From the NCBI GenBank assembly GCA_947626545.1, contig CANQSS010000009.1, forward strand, positions 1-57,041: DNA of 57,041 nucleotides, in the 5' to 3' direction. Under the pieces are notes generated by a model that worked only from the letters and a program-made list of their open reading frames with translations, was not told the origin of the DNA and searched no databases. The translations under genes and the position numbers were made by a program. The stretch's first letter is position 1, and each line of letters starts with the position of its first letter. Source of the DNA: an uncultured Akkermansia sp. (GTDB lineage Bacteria; Verrucomicrobiota; Verrucomicrobiia; Verrucomicrobiales; Akkermansiaceae). Below, piece by piece: positions 26,588-36,552 of this stretch.

Positions 26588-28078
26588 TCACGCGAGGATG
26601 CCGGGGATGATACCGAAGAGTAACAGTGCCGCACTTAGCAAGGCAGCGGAGCAAATCTCCGCGCCGCTTAATGGAAGCGTGGCGCGCTCGCATGCAGGCG
26701 TCAGCTCTCCGGTGAAGATACGACGAATGGCACGCAGCATGTAGATAGCGCTTATAACTAGCCCCCAGAGAGCGAAAACTAAGGTCAACTGAATGGGCCC
26801 GAGTCCGCCAAGCATGTTGGACAGGCTATTCAGCCAGCCGCAGCAGAAGGAGCTTGTCGAACCGGGTTCCCAATCAACAAAACAGGAAACGAAGATGGAA
26901 AATTCGCCCACGAAGTTAGCCAACAGAGGCAATCCGATGGAAGCCATGCCTGCGAGGCCAAAGAAGAAGCCAAGCAGAGGTTGTTTGTGAGCCAGTCCGC
27001 CAAGTCCACTCAATTCGAGAGTGCCGGTGCGGCGCTCGATTTGCCCGGATAGCAGGAAGAGCAGTGCGATGCTCAGACCATGCGCGAGCATGAGCATGCC
27101 TGCTCCTTGGTAAGCCAGTGCATTAGATGAACCGGACATCACAAAGACGGCTATACCCAAGAAAATATAGCCCATGTGCATGACGGAAGAATTGCCCAGC
27201 ATGGTGTCCAAACGGGATTGCGCTATGGTCACGCAGCCTACCCAAAGGATATTTCCCAGCAGGAGAATGAGCAGCAGATTAGTCCAGCAACCGAAAAACA
27301 GAGGACTGTTTGATCCGAAAATGCAAGCTACGAGGATGAGACCATACAGACCGAATTTCTTGAGCACACCGGCATGCATCATGGCGATTGGCGTGGGAGC
27401 ACTCGCATAAGCCGGCGCTGCCCATGAGTGGAACGGAAAGAGCGATACCAAGGTGCCAAAGCCAAGAAGCAGCAATCCGGCAGTCAGACACGCCGCCACC
27501 GGCATGCGTCCTATAGCCGCCATAATGCGCATCTCTGAGAAGCTCAGTGTGCCCAGCTGCGTGTACAGTAGCACCAAGCCGGCCAGAAGAACCATGGAAG
27601 CGAGCCCCAAATACAGAGTCATACGCCAAGCGATGGTACGGCGTTCACCGCGACCATACAGACCTATCATGACGAAAGTGGGGATGAGTGCGAGTTCATG
27701 GAAGGCAAAGAAAGACACTAAGTTGTCGGAGATGAACGCCCCAGTGGCACCGGCTGAGATGAGAAGCGTGGAGATGCTCCAGCTGCGCTCCGCGGCGGCA
27801 TCCGGCGCTTTCATCCCGAGTACAGCGGCCATGGTGACAAGCACGGTGAGCAGCAACATGGGCTTGCTGAGCGGCAAATAGAGGGAGAGAGTTGTCGGTA
27901 CATCTCCAATGTGGGTAAGGCATTTGCCATCCGCCCCCATACTTAGGGCAACGATGGAACCGATGCCCAGCAAAAGGGAGAGCAAAGCGCTCACAAGAGC
28001 TGTAGCACGACCCGGAGTGTGCAGGAAACCGATGAGCACACTCGCTATCACAGGGATAAGGATAAGCCAAATAAGCAT
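26588..28078 (-). CDS. nuoM: NADH-quinone oxidoreductase subunit M
   Basis: 496-aa antiporter-like subunit of the membrane arm, about 14 helices. The Mrp-type core is seen in FFAFHELALIPTFVMIGLYG (with the conserved Glu), LFPFHSWAAPAYASAPTPIAMM and LSGLGGLAHKQPLLGFFF. Lies 15 nt after nuoL in the same frame direction and order as standard nuo operons. Confidence 0.96.
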   Translation of the reverse strand: MLIWLILIPVIASVLIGFLHTPGRATALVSALLSLLLGIGSIVALSMGADGKCLTHIGDVPTTLSLYLPLSKPMLLLTVLVTMAAVLGMKAPDAAAERSWSISTLLISAGATGAFISDNLVSFFAFHELALIPTFVMIGLYGRGERRTIAWRMTLYLGLASMVLLAGLVLLYTQLGTLSFSEMRIMAAIGRMPVAACLTAGLLLLGFGTLVSLFPFHSWAAPAYASAPTPIAMMHAGVLKKFGLYGLILVACIFGSNSPLFFGCWTNLLLILLLGNILWVGCVTIAQSRLDTMLGNSSVMHMGYIFLGIAVFVMSGSSNALAYQGAGMLMLAHGLSIALLFLLSGQIERRTGTLELSGLGGLAHKQPLLGFFFGLAGMASIGLPLLANFVGEFSIFVSCFVDWEPGSTSSFCCGWLNSLSNMLGGLGPIQLTLVFALWGLVISAIYMLRAIRRIFTGELTPACERATLPLSGAEICSAALLSAALLLFGIIPGILA

Positions 28079-28093
28079 AGCGCAAAAATTGGT

Positions 28094-29941
28094 TTAGAAG
28101 AGTAAAATAAGGATAAGCATGAGAACGAGCACGCCCAGCGAGGCTAGCACCGTGTAGCCGCGCAGAGATCCACCCTGAATACGCCCCAGCAGACGACCTA
28201 CCCAGGCCGTCAGCGACGCCAGCCCTTCCCCAATAAGTCGGCGAATGATGCCGTCATCCAAGCAGGAGATAAGACAGGCGAACCAGCGTTGTATGCCGCC
28301 CACCAGTACGTGGTCGTAAAAGGCATCAATATAGAGCCGATGCCGCAGGGCGCGGGAAACAAAGTTGGCGCCGAGTGGATCAGCCTTGCCTGCGAGTGTT
28401 TCCGTTTTGCCGTAGAGCAGCCAGGCAAGCCCTCCGCCCACAATAAGCGCACCCAGCCCGGCAAAGAAAGTAGCTCCCCATTCCACATCCAGAGTGTGGA
28501 ACTCGGCATAGGGCACCAGCCGATCAGCCAGAAAGCCACAGCCGGAGATGATGGCAAGCATTGCCAAGATAAGGAGCGGCACCAGCATGGTGGGCGAGGC
28601 TTCATGGGCCTGCTCCGCTTCATGAGTTCTCGTATTGCCACAGAATGCAACCAGGCAAAGTCGCACCATGTAGAAGGTGGTGAGGGCAGCCACAATTACA
28701 CCCAACACGAAGAGCGGCACGCTACGCTCCAAGGCAGCCTCCAAGATACGCTCTTTGGAAAAGAAACCGGAGAAACCGGGCACGGCGATGAGAGCACACG
28801 TGCCCGCCAGGAAGCAGAGCGTTGTGATGGGCATTTTTTTACGAAGTCCGCCCATTTTCCAGATGTCTTGCTCGTGGTGGCAGCACACAATAATAGCGCC
28901 AGCGGCTAAGAAGAGCAGAGCTTTGAACCAAGCGTGCGTGTAAAGGTGAAACATGGCCGCCTCGCCCGCCAGAAGACCCACAGCCATTATCATGTAGCCA
29001 AGCTGGGAGAGGGTGGAATAGGCAAGCACGCGCTTGATGTCATCCTGCTGAGTTGCCATGAGTGCGGAGAGCAGGGCAGTGATGGCGCCAACACTGGCAA
29101 TTACACAGCACGCAGTGTCGGTGAAAGCATCCAGTCCCATGCTTACTTGTAAGCGCACGAGCATATACACACCTGCCGCCACCATGGTAGCCGCATGGAT
29201 AAGCGCGGAAACCGGTGTGGGACCTTCCATGGCATCCGGCAACCAGACATGAAGAGGGAATTGGGCAGACTTGCCCACCGCGCCGCAGAAGAGGCAAAGT
29301 ACGGCCACCGTGAGAACCGGAGATCCCGCTGCTACCTTCATGTGCCCGGCCATATCCGCATAGTACAGAGTACCAAACAGTCCGAGGGTAAGCAGGATAC
29401 CGATCAGAAAGCCAAAGTCGCCCACGCGATTAGTGATGAATGCTTTTTTGGCAGCATCTGCCGCACTGTCTTTGTGGTACCAGTGACCGATCAGCAGGTA
29501 GGAGGAGAAGCCTACCATTTCCCACCCTATAAAGGTGAGGATGAGAGAGTTGGCCAGTACAATGCAGCTCATGCTGAACATAAAGATGCTCAAACCGGCA
29601 AAATAGCGGCTGAGGTTGGAGGGATCGCCCTTCATGTAACCGAGCGAGAAAATATGCACCAGCGTACCGATGCCGGTGACAACGAGCATCATCTTCATGG
29701 ACAGGTCATCCATGAGCAGACCGAGACTGAGGTCAAACCCCTGCACAGGAAACCATACGTAGGGGCTCGGGGCACCCGTTTGTAAGCCCCCCATGTAGGC
29801 TATGCAAAGCCCCAGCGTGACCAGCGCCGAGACGATGGAAACACCTGCCGCTACCCGCGGTTTGCGTGCCAGTACAAGCCAATCCACCGAAGCTGCCACA
29901 AGCGGCAGCACGAGAAAGAGCCAAGGTAAGTTCTGAGTCAT
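28094..29941 (-). CDS. nuoL: NADH-quinone oxidoreductase subunit L
   Basis: 615-aa largest antiporter-like subunit, carrying the C-terminal lateral helix that braces the membrane arm. Typical sequences include WEMVGFSSYLLIGHWYHKDS, FPLHVWLPDAMEGPTPVSALIHAATMVAAGVYML and DIKRVLAYSTLSQLGYM. The C-terminal part contains a hydrophilic stretch followed by a final hydrophobic helix (VLASLGVLVLMLILILLF). Starts 3 nt beyond the nuoK stop. Confidence 0.97.
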   Translation of the reverse strand: MTQNLPWLFLVLPLVAASVDWLVLARKPRVAAGVSIVSALVTLGLCIAYMGGLQTGAPSPYVWFPVQGFDLSLGLLMDDLSMKMMLVVTGIGTLVHIFSLGYMKGDPSNLSRYFAGLSIFMFSMSCIVLANSLILTFIGWEMVGFSSYLLIGHWYHKDSAADAAKKAFITNRVGDFGFLIGILLTLGLFGTLYYADMAGHMKVAAGSPVLTVAVLCLFCGAVGKSAQFPLHVWLPDAMEGPTPVSALIHAATMVAAGVYMLVRLQVSMGLDAFTDTACCVIASVGAITALLSALMATQQDDIKRVLAYSTLSQLGYMIMAVGLLAGEAAMFHLYTHAWFKALLFLAAGAIIVCCHHEQDIWKMGGLRKKMPITTLCFLAGTCALIAVPGFSGFFSKERILEAALERSVPLFVLGVIVAALTTFYMVRLCLVAFCGNTRTHEAEQAHEASPTMLVPLLILAMLAIISGCGFLADRLVPYAEFHTLDVEWGATFFAGLGALIVGGGLAWLLYGKTETLAGKADPLGANFVSRALRHRLYIDAFYDHVLVGGIQRWFACLISCLDDGIIRRLIGEGLASLTAWVGRLLGRIQGGSLRGYTVLASLGVLVLMLILILLF

Positions 29942-29944
29942 AAG

Positions 29945-30262
29945 TTAGTCTTTCAGAGAAGTGAGGGATGTGCTTTCCACGCCGCGGCGTGCACGGAACA
30001 TGGCAACAATAAGGGCGAGGCCTACCGCAACTTCTGCTGCAGCTATGGCCATGACAAAAAGCGCCAACACCTGCGCGTCGTACACGGGCACGCCCTCCAG
30101 CCCTTGAGCGCGGGAGAATGCCACGAGCGACACATTTGCAGCGGTAAGCATGAGCTCCAAACACATGAGAACAACCAGCACGTTGCGCCGCATGATAGCT
30201 CCGCCCAGACCGATGGAAAAGAGGAGAGCGGAGAAAATGAGATAATGGGATAGGGGAGTCAT
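29945..30262 (-). CDS. nuoK: NADH-quinone oxidoreductase subunit K
   Basis: 105-aa three-helix subunit. The ATG at 30262 (MTPLSHYLIFSALLFSIG) matches the usual size; the longer frame overlaps nuoJ. NVLVVLMCLELMLTAANV holds the conserved membrane glutamate, and AAAEVAVGLALIVAMFR the second. Sits between nuoJ and nuoL as expected. Confidence 0.95.
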   Translation of the reverse strand: MTPLSHYLIFSALLFSIGLGGAIMRRNVLVVLMCLELMLTAANVSLVAFSRAQGLEGVPVYDAQVLALFVMAIAAAEVAVGLALIVAMFRARRGVESTSLTSLKD

Positions 30263-30278
30263 AACTTGAAAGAGGAGA

Positions 30279-30908
30279 TTAATCACGGCGAAGTTTGCGA
30301 CCGACAGCCACGGCACCCAGCGCCCCGGCCAGCAGTGCAAAGCTCAGAATGACAATGCTCATATTGTAATGGGTGAAGAGCCTCTTGCCCAGCAGGGAGA
30401 CATCCGATTCATGATCTTTCATGGAGATAGAGGGTAGCATCCCTCCGTATTCGGCCGGAGGAGTTTGGGGCTGCGTTGCCTGCTCTTCTTCTGACACTGG
30501 GCAAAGCTCATTTGCGTGCTCGATCAGTACATGCACCGGGCAACGGCCTCCCGTTGCCCCCGGCAGGCGTAGGGCAGCAGAAGAGATTGTACCGGCCATC
30601 ATGCCCGCTATCACCACACCGACTATGCAGTAGCACCAATGCCCTGCTGCTGGTTGCTCATCTTTTACATTGAGCATCATTACAATGAAGAGGATGAGAA
30701 CCAAGATGGCCCCGGCATAAATAATGAGCTGCGCTATGCCTAGGAACGTCGCTCCGGCGCCAAAAAAGATGGCCGCCACAAAGGCAAGGCAACAGGCCAA
30801 ACTCAGAGCGCTGGAAACCGGGTTGCGCAAAGCTACCACACCCAAGGCGCTCAGAAGCGCTCCAAACGCGAAGACGTAGAACAGTATGGCTTGAATAGCA
30901 GGATTCAT
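30279..30908 (-). CDS. nuoJ: NADH-quinone oxidoreductase subunit J
   Basis: 209-aa five-helix membrane subunit. ATFLGIAQLIIYAGAILVLILFIVMML is the family signature containing the pi-bulge helix. A ~75-residue polar loop rich in Glu, Gln and Pro separates helices 4 and 5, longer than in E. coli. Begins 2 nt after nuoI. Confidence 0.94.
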   Translation of the reverse strand: MNPAIQAILFYVFAFGALLSALGVVALRNPVSSALSLACCLAFVAAIFFGAGATFLGIAQLIIYAGAILVLILFIVMMLNVKDEQPAAGHWCYCIVGVVIAGMMAGTISSAALRLPGATGGRCPVHVLIEHANELCPVSEEEQATQPQTPPAEYGGMLPSISMKDHESDVSLLGKRLFTHYNMSIVILSFALLAGALGAVAVGRKLRRD

Positions 30909-30910
30909 GG

Positions 30911-31477
30911 TTATTTATATTGATTCCATTTGTTAATGAGACCCTTCTTAGTGCCGCCAAGTTGGTAGAGCTGTTCCTTGCGACGGAGGGCTTGCTTGCG
31001 GTTTGTGGGGGTGATGAGATATTCCTTGGACAAGAAGATAGCTTGCTCCGGACAGACCTCTTGACACATGCCACAATATATGCAGCGCAGCATGTCAATT
31101 TCAAACTCTGCGGGAGCCTTTTCTTGTTTGGGCGTGGGGGAATTAGGATCTACCGTGCCGGGTACAACACGAATGGCACGAGCCGGGCAAATAAACTCGC
31201 AGAGCTGGCAGGACACGCAACGCTCGCGTCCGTCCTCACCACGGACGAGTGTTGGCGCGCCGCGGTAATACGAGGGAAGGTGGGAATCCCAACGCTGCTC
31301 CGGGAAAGGCATGCAGGCGCCGATGCCCGCGCCGTTGAAATCCTTTTTGCTGCGGCTTTTACCGATCAGAGAAAGCACCAAGTGGCGCAGGGTGATGACC
31401 AGCCCCCTTGCGAGCTCCACAACGTAAATGCGATCCAGCAGGGAGAACTTAGGACGCTTAACGGGAATGTATGACAT
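30911..31477 (-). CDS. nuoI: NADH-quinone oxidoreductase subunit I
   Basis: 188-aa peripheral subunit binding clusters N6a and N6b that pass electrons to NuoB. Two ferredoxin motifs are intact: CVSCQLCEFICPARAI and CIYCGMCQEVCPEQAI. An amphipathic N-terminus (RGLVITLRHLVLSLIGK) anchors it at the membrane surface. Follows nuoH with a 12-nt gap. Confidence 0.96.
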   Translation of the reverse strand: MSYIPVKRPKFSLLDRIYVVELARGLVITLRHLVLSLIGKSRSKKDFNGAGIGACMPFPEQRWDSHLPSYYRGAPTLVRGEDGRERCVSCQLCEFICPARAIRVVPGTVDPNSPTPKQEKAPAEFEIDMLRCIYCGMCQEVCPEQAIFLSKEYLITPTNRKQALRRKEQLYQLGGTKKGLINKWNQYK

Positions 31478-31489
31478 GGGCAGAAAGGG

Positions 31490-32752
31490 TTATTTGACGT
31501 AATAGAGGATGAGCGCAGTGAGGATAATATTGGCCACAGCGAGTTCGATAAAAACGAGCCAACAAAGCTTCATCACTTGATCCCAGCGAAAGCGCGGGAG
31601 TGTCCAGCGCACCCACACGAAAAAGAAGATGAAAGCGAGCAGTTTAACCAGAAACACGATGAACTGGCAGATCACTGCCACCCACTGGTTCCAGGTTGCC
31701 AAGGCCTCATCCGCGCCAAACCCAATGGACCAACCACCCAAGAATAGCGTGACGACCATGGCGGAGCCGATAACCATGGCCGCGTATTCGCCCATAAAGA
31801 AGGAGGCGAATTTCATGGAAGAGTACTCCGTGTGGTAACCTCCCACCAGATCCGTTTCACACTCTGCCATGTCGAAGGGTGTGCGATTGGCTTCCGCAAA
31901 AATACACGTGGCAAACATGAGGAAGCTGAGAGCCATGGGTATCCAGAGAGCCCAGCGTTGGAGGCTGAGTCCCCCGCCCCAGAGCGGCAGCAGAGTCCAA
32001 CCATCCGTCGCCTGTGTGGTCACTATCTCCTGCAAATTAAGTGTGCCAAATACCATGAGCAGAGGAATGACGGAGAGCCCCATCGCTACCTCGTACGAGA
32101 TGAGTTGAGCCGTGGCGCGCAGACCGCCCAGGAAAGGGTACTTGGAGTTGGACGACCAGCCGGCGAGCGTGAGACCATATACCGAAAGTCCGGATATCGC
32201 AAATACCCAAAGCGGACCGATACTCAGATTGGCCACGCACATGGAGATGTCGCCAAAGGTGGTGCTCACTCCGGAGGAAAAGGGTACGACAGCAGCAGCC
32301 ACCAGCGGCGGTCCAAGTACGAGCATGGGCGCCAAAATGAAATAAAATTTGCGCACGTAGGAAGGGGTAATCTCTTGTTTGAGGAAGAGCTTGCCGCCAT
32401 CCAGGCAAGGCTGTATAAGCCCGAAAGTGGGGATTTCGCGATCAAGGCGCAGCCAGCGACAGAGCCGCGCGATTCGACCATCCGGCGGGCACCCAAAGAA
32501 GTGAAGCAGACCGGCAAGCGGTTGCTCTTTTTTGCTGCCGAAAGGGCGCAGCAGGAAGAGAGGCAACCCTGCGCGGTTGGGGCCGGGGCGATCTTGAATC
32601 CACCCGGCCACGCGGCGCTCTATCCACACGGAGAGTACCACAAAAGCCAAAATCACTGCAAACACCAAAGCCAGTTTTGCCACTGTGGTGAGCAGGTAAA
32701 ACCAAGTCGGGTTGCGCAGTATGTCACAGCACCATGTCCAGAAGCATTCCAT
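31490..32752 (-). CDS. nuoH: NADH-quinone oxidoreductase subunit H with loop insertion
   Basis: 420-aa subunit at the hinge between the two arms, lining the quinone chamber. VWIERRVAGWIQDRPGPNRAG, LIQPCLDGGKLFLKQE and NRTPFDMAECETDLVGGYHTEYS-type sequence mark the family. Unusually, about 46 residues (about 63-108, containing Cys, Arg and Trp) separate RPGPNRAG from GLIQPCLDGG, where most NuoH proteins have two or three. The protein is correspondingly longer than the usual 320-350 aa. Confidence 0.95.
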   Translation of the reverse strand: MECFWTWCCDILRNPTWFYLLTTVAKLALVFAVILAFVVLSVWIERRVAGWIQDRPGPNRAGLPLFLLRPFGSKKEQPLAGLLHFFGCPPDGRIARLCRWLRLDREIPTFGLIQPCLDGGKLFLKQEITPSYVRKFYFILAPMLVLGPPLVAAAVVPFSSGVSTTFGDISMCVANLSIGPLWVFAISGLSVYGLTLAGWSSNSKYPFLGGLRATAQLISYEVAMGLSVIPLLMVFGTLNLQEIVTTQATDGWTLLPLWGGGLSLQRWALWIPMALSFLMFATCIFAEANRTPFDMAECETDLVGGYHTEYSSMKFASFFMGEYAAMVIGSAMVVTLFLGGWSIGFGADEALATWNQWVAVICQFIVFLVKLLAFIFFFVWVRWTLPRFRWDQVMKLCWLVFIELAVANIILTALILYYVK

Positions 32753-32782
32753 GATTATTTTGTGCGGGTAGGTTTTCAGATA

Positions 32783-34510
32783 TTAAGATTTTTTAGTGCG
32801 CTCGATAAGAGGGATGGTGATCCCAGTTTCGAGAACCTGGCGGCCGGAGTTGCCGATATTTGCCCAAGTGACGCCGGAGAGAGCTTCGAATTGCTCGGTC
32901 ATCTCTTCCAGAATTTCCATGGGGCTGGTAGCGCGAGCCGCTTTGAGCGGCACATCGCCGCACTCTTGCAGCAGGGCACGCAGGATATCCCAGTCCGCCC
33001 TAGATTCGCCGAGAGGATCAATAGCGCGGTTGAGACGCTGAATGCGACCAGTCACATTAATCATCGTGCCGTATTTTTCGGCAAATGTGACACCCGGCAG
33101 CACGGCATCTGCCGCCCGCGTCGTGGGGCTCTCGCTGTGGGCCATCACCAGCAGGTAATCCAAGTTTCGAAGTTGCTCTGCAGGGATTCCGGCCTCAGCC
33201 GTCACATCTTCACCGAGTACGATGAGTGAGCGAATTTTGCCGATCTTGATGCCGCGGACAATGTCGGACAGGGTGCTGCCATCTTTGCCGAGGATGAGTT
33301 TGGCGCCGGTGGTGTTAGGGTTGCAGTCAGCCGAGATGAGCATGCCATCACCCTCCCCCATGCGCGGGACGATATCCAGAGACTTGACGCTGAGCAGATC
33401 TGCCAAGTGTTTCGTGAGGTAGAGCTCTTCGTTGGTGAGGCGCGCCGAGGCGATGATGGCCAGTTCAGAGCTCTTGCAGCGGCGAAGTTGCTCGGCTGTC
33501 GCGCGCAGCAGCGGCTTCCACGTGGCAGGGCGCTGTTCAGCCCCCTCATCCGTGCGAATAAAGGGGGTAAGCAGCCGCTCCGGGGCATTGATGTACTCGT
33601 AGTTGAGGCGATGGCTATCCGGCATCCAGCAGCTGTTCACCTCATCATTTTGGCGCGGTGTGATGCGGTACACCTGCTGCTCACGAGTCCAGATATTGAT
33701 GTTGATGCCAGTGCCGCAGTTCACATCAATGGTAGGCGTGCTCTTCAGGAACCAGACGCGCATCTTGAAGCGGAAATCCTTTGACGTCATGGCACCAACA
33801 GGGCAAATATCCACAACGTTCATGGAATAGTTGCTGTCCAAGGTCTTGCCGGGGTAGCACGCAATGGCGTTGCGTCCGCCGCGGCCTACCACGCCGAGCA
33901 CTTCCTCCCCCACTATTTCCTTCATGAAACGCACGCAGCGGCGGCAGAGCACGCAACGCTCCTGGTCCAGATTCACACGTGGGCCGATGGAGAGATTTTT
34001 TCCCTTTTTAATTTTGCTTTCGGTAAAGCGATGAGTAAGCCGGCCGTAGTCAGCGGTGTACTCTTGCAGTTTGCACTCACCTGCCTGGTCGCAAATGGGG
34101 CAGTCCAGCGGGTGGTTGGTAAGCAGGAACTCCAGCACGGCGCGGCGAGCTTCGGTGCAGACGGTTCCATTGGTGCGGATGCCCATATTTTCGGCCACCG
34201 TGTTGGCGCAGGCCACAATGGCTCGCGGCATCCATTGGATGGTCTGGTAACCATCGTCATTGTAGGTAGGTGTGGCGCCGGGAGCGAGGCGCGGAGGCAT
34301 ACCTTGCTCCACCAGGCACATGCGGCAGGAGCCCGCCACGCTTAGCTTGGGATGGTAGCAGAAGCAGGGCACATGCACGCCCACGCTGTTGCAGGCATCG
34401 GCGATGCGAGTGCCTTTGGGGAAGCGGTACCAAGTGCCGTTGATTTGCACATTGACCTTACCTTCGGCGGCGGCCGCATCCTTCGGCAGTATTTGCTGTT
34501 CTGTACTCAT
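32783..34510 (-). CDS. nuoG: NADH-quinone oxidoreductase subunit G
   Basis: 575-aa peripheral subunit with an N-terminal 2Fe-2S ferredoxin domain (VPCFCYHPKLSVAGSCRMC), the CPICDQAGECKLQ segment of the His/Cys-ligated cluster, CVLCRRCVRF and ICPVGAMTSKDFRF, then a molybdopterin-oxidoreductase-like domain without cofactor function. It is shorter than the ~900-aa E. coli subunit but similar to compact versions in other phyla. Gaps to nuoF and nuoH are short. Confidence 0.95.
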   Translation of the reverse strand: MSTEQQILPKDAAAAEGKVNVQINGTWYRFPKGTRIADACNSVGVHVPCFCYHPKLSVAGSCRMCLVEQGMPPRLAPGATPTYNDDGYQTIQWMPRAIVACANTVAENMGIRTNGTVCTEARRAVLEFLLTNHPLDCPICDQAGECKLQEYTADYGRLTHRFTESKIKKGKNLSIGPRVNLDQERCVLCRRCVRFMKEIVGEEVLGVVGRGGRNAIACYPGKTLDSNYSMNVVDICPVGAMTSKDFRFKMRVWFLKSTPTIDVNCGTGININIWTREQQVYRITPRQNDEVNSCWMPDSHRLNYEYINAPERLLTPFIRTDEGAEQRPATWKPLLRATAEQLRRCKSSELAIIASARLTNEELYLTKHLADLLSVKSLDIVPRMGEGDGMLISADCNPNTTGAKLILGKDGSTLSDIVRGIKIGKIRSLIVLGEDVTAEAGIPAEQLRNLDYLLVMAHSESPTTRAADAVLPGVTFAEKYGTMINVTGRIQRLNRAIDPLGESRADWDILRALLQECGDVPLKAARATSPMEILEEMTEQFEALSGVTWANIGNSGRQVLETGITIPLIERTKKS

Positions 34511-34526
34511 GGGTCAGCAGTAAAGA

Positions 34527-35936
34527 TTAGTCTTCTCGGGTCAGGTATTTGCGCGCCTCAGCAGTCTCCGGATTGTGCGGCTTGAAGGCGTTAATGGGCT
34601 TGGTAAGCGCCAGGAACTCTTCGCGGAATTTGGTGGTGAAAGCTTGCACCGGCCATGCGCATGCCTCGCCAAAGGCACAGACGGTGCGGCCGCAGATGTT
34701 GTCTGCCACACTCTTGAGCAAGTCCACATCTTCCGGGGAGGCCTTGCCCTGGCAGATGCGTGTGCTCAACTTGAGCATCCACGGATTGCCTTCCCGGCAC
34801 GGCGTGCATTGCCCGCAGGATTCCCACGCAAAGAAGCGATTAAGATTGCGCAACATTTCAGGCATGCTGCGCGTGTCGTCCATGACGATGACTCCGCCCG
34901 AGCCGCTCATGGAACCGTGCTGGGCGATGCTATCGAGATCCATCGGCACATCGAAGATGGTCATTTTGCGGACACTGCCATCGGGGTTGCGACCTTTGAG
35001 CGTTTCGTCGCAGCGCATCACCTTGGCGCTTGCGCCGCCGGGGATGATGGCCTTGAAGGTGCGACCCGGCTTCGGACCGCCGCAGATGTCATAGAGCAAC
35101 TCCCCGTAAGTGATGGAGCCTGAGATGATTTCGTAATACCCGGGCCTTTGCACATCGCCTGACACGCCAATGATTCGAGTCCCCGGGCTGCGCGTCGCTC
35201 CTTCTGCCGCATAAGCTTCGCCTCCGCGCATCAGGACTTGGCGCACCTGACAGAGCGATTCCACATTGTTGACAATGGTGGGACAGCCGTACAGACCGAT
35301 GGCAGCCGGGAAGAAAGGCGGTTTGATGCGCGGGTAAGGGCGCACGCCCTCTATCGAGTTGATGAGACCGGTTTCTTCGCCGCAGATGTAAGCGCCGGCG
35401 CCGCGGTGAAGGATGATTTTCAGGTCATACCCGCTGCCGAGAATATCCTTACCCAAGAAGTGGCGCTCCTCTGCCTCAGCTAAAGCTTTTCGCACGATTT
35501 TGGCGGCTTCAGGAAACTCCTCACGCATGTAGATGACAGCGTAGTGAGCTTGCACGGCATAGCAGGCGATAATCATGCCTTCCAGCAGCTGGTGCGGGTC
35601 CTGGTGCACGATGAAGCGATCTTTGAAAGTGCCTGGCTCCGACTCATCGCAGTTGCACACAAGGTACACGGGTTTGGTGTTGCCCTTTGGAATAAAAGTC
35701 CACTTGACGCCGGTTGGGAACCCGGCGCCGCCGCGGCCGCGTAAGCCGCTTTTCTTTACTTCATCAATGATGGAGGCAGGCTCCATTTTGATGACTTTCT
35801 TGAGTGTTTCATAGCCGCCATCCTTGATAAAACAGTCGATGGATGGATCGTAGCCCACGCGATCGATGTTGCGAAAGATGCGGCGGGTTTCACGCGGGTG
35901 GGGTTCGCGCCCCGGTTTGTAAGTGATTTCACTCAT
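34527..35936 (-). CDS. nuoF: NADH-quinone oxidoreductase subunit F
   Basis: 469-aa flavoprotein that oxidises NADH. NADH/FMN-binding GRGGAGFPTG (about 67-76), HRGAGAYICGEETGLINSIEG and the cluster N3 motif ESCGQCTPCREG are complete. Begins 10 nt after the nuoE stop. Confidence 0.97.
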   Translation of the reverse strand: MSEITYKPGREPHPRETRRIFRNIDRVGYDPSIDCFIKDGGYETLKKVIKMEPASIIDEVKKSGLRGRGGAGFPTGVKWTFIPKGNTKPVYLVCNCDESEPGTFKDRFIVHQDPHQLLEGMIIACYAVQAHYAVIYMREEFPEAAKIVRKALAEAEERHFLGKDILGSGYDLKIILHRGAGAYICGEETGLINSIEGVRPYPRIKPPFFPAAIGLYGCPTIVNNVESLCQVRQVLMRGGEAYAAEGATRSPGTRIIGVSGDVQRPGYYEIISGSITYGELLYDICGGPKPGRTFKAIIPGGASAKVMRCDETLKGRNPDGSVRKMTIFDVPMDLDSIAQHGSMSGSGGVIVMDDTRSMPEMLRNLNRFFAWESCGQCTPCREGNPWMLKLSTRICQGKASPEDVDLLKSVADNICGRTVCAFGEACAWPVQAFTTKFREEFLALTKPINAFKPHNPETAEARKYLTRED

Positions 35937-35946
35937 AGTTGTGTCG

Positions 35947-36528
35947 TCATGCTTTCTTGCTGTATTCCGCTACCAGTTCATCCACCTTCGCTCGATCCAT
36001 TTGCGAGTACAGGGTGTCATTAATCATGATATTAGGCCCAAAGCCACAAGCAGCCAAGCATTCCACTGCTTCAATGCTCCATAAACCGTCTGCGCTCACT
36101 GCCATGGGCTCTTCATCTGTCATCGCCTGCGGATCAATGCCGATTTTCTCGCAGATGTAGGCGAGCAGCTCCTCCCCGCCGGACAGGGCGCAGGCAATCG
36201 TGTGGCAGACGCGGATGTGCCACTTACCGGGGCAACGTGTACGGATACCGGGATAGAAACTCACGACTCCCTGCACGTGGATGGGTGTGGATTTGCACAT
36301 TTCAGCGATCCAAAGCACGCTCTGAGGGCAGATGTATCCATGCTCTTCCTGCACCAAGTGAATGAGCGGCAACACGGCGGATTGCTCCTTGCCTTCCGGG
36401 TACATAGCGATGTACTCCTTGGCCTTTTCGGTGAGCTCCGGGGTCACCTTGAAAGGGGGGTAGTACTTCTCTCCGGGGGACGGTTTAGCCTCTGCAAGGA
36501 TTGCGATGGCGTCTGGTTGCTCTGTCAT
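35947..36528 (-). CDS. nuoE: NADH-quinone oxidoreductase subunit E
   Basis: 193-aa thioredoxin-fold subunit binding the 2Fe-2S cluster N1a. Family landmarks are VQGVVSFYPG, the first cysteine pair region VCHTIACALSGGEELL and the second ECLAACGFGPNIMIND. An N-terminal extension of about 25 residues precedes the usual start of homology. Confidence 0.95.
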   Translation of the reverse strand: MTEQPDAIAILAEAKPSPGEKYYPPFKVTPELTEKAKEYIAMYPEGKEQSAVLPLIHLVQEEHGYICPQSVLWIAEMCKSTPIHVQGVVSFYPGIRTRCPGKWHIRVCHTIACALSGGEELLAYICEKIGIDPQAMTDEEPMAVSADGLWSIEAVECLAACGFGPNIMINDTLYSQMDRAKVDELVAEYSKKA

Positions 36529-36552
36529 GGTGATTGGGTAAGTTGGTTGTTT

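Noticed and set aside
29945..30340. nuoK starting at 30340
   Set aside because: The extra residues overlap nuoJ and are not hydrophobic in the way of NuoK; the ATG at 30262 gives the family length.
31832..33229. 465-codon plus-strand ORF opposite nuoH/nuoG
   Set aside because: It is exactly antisense to two well-defined complex I genes and reads as low-information sequence rich in His, Arg and Gln.
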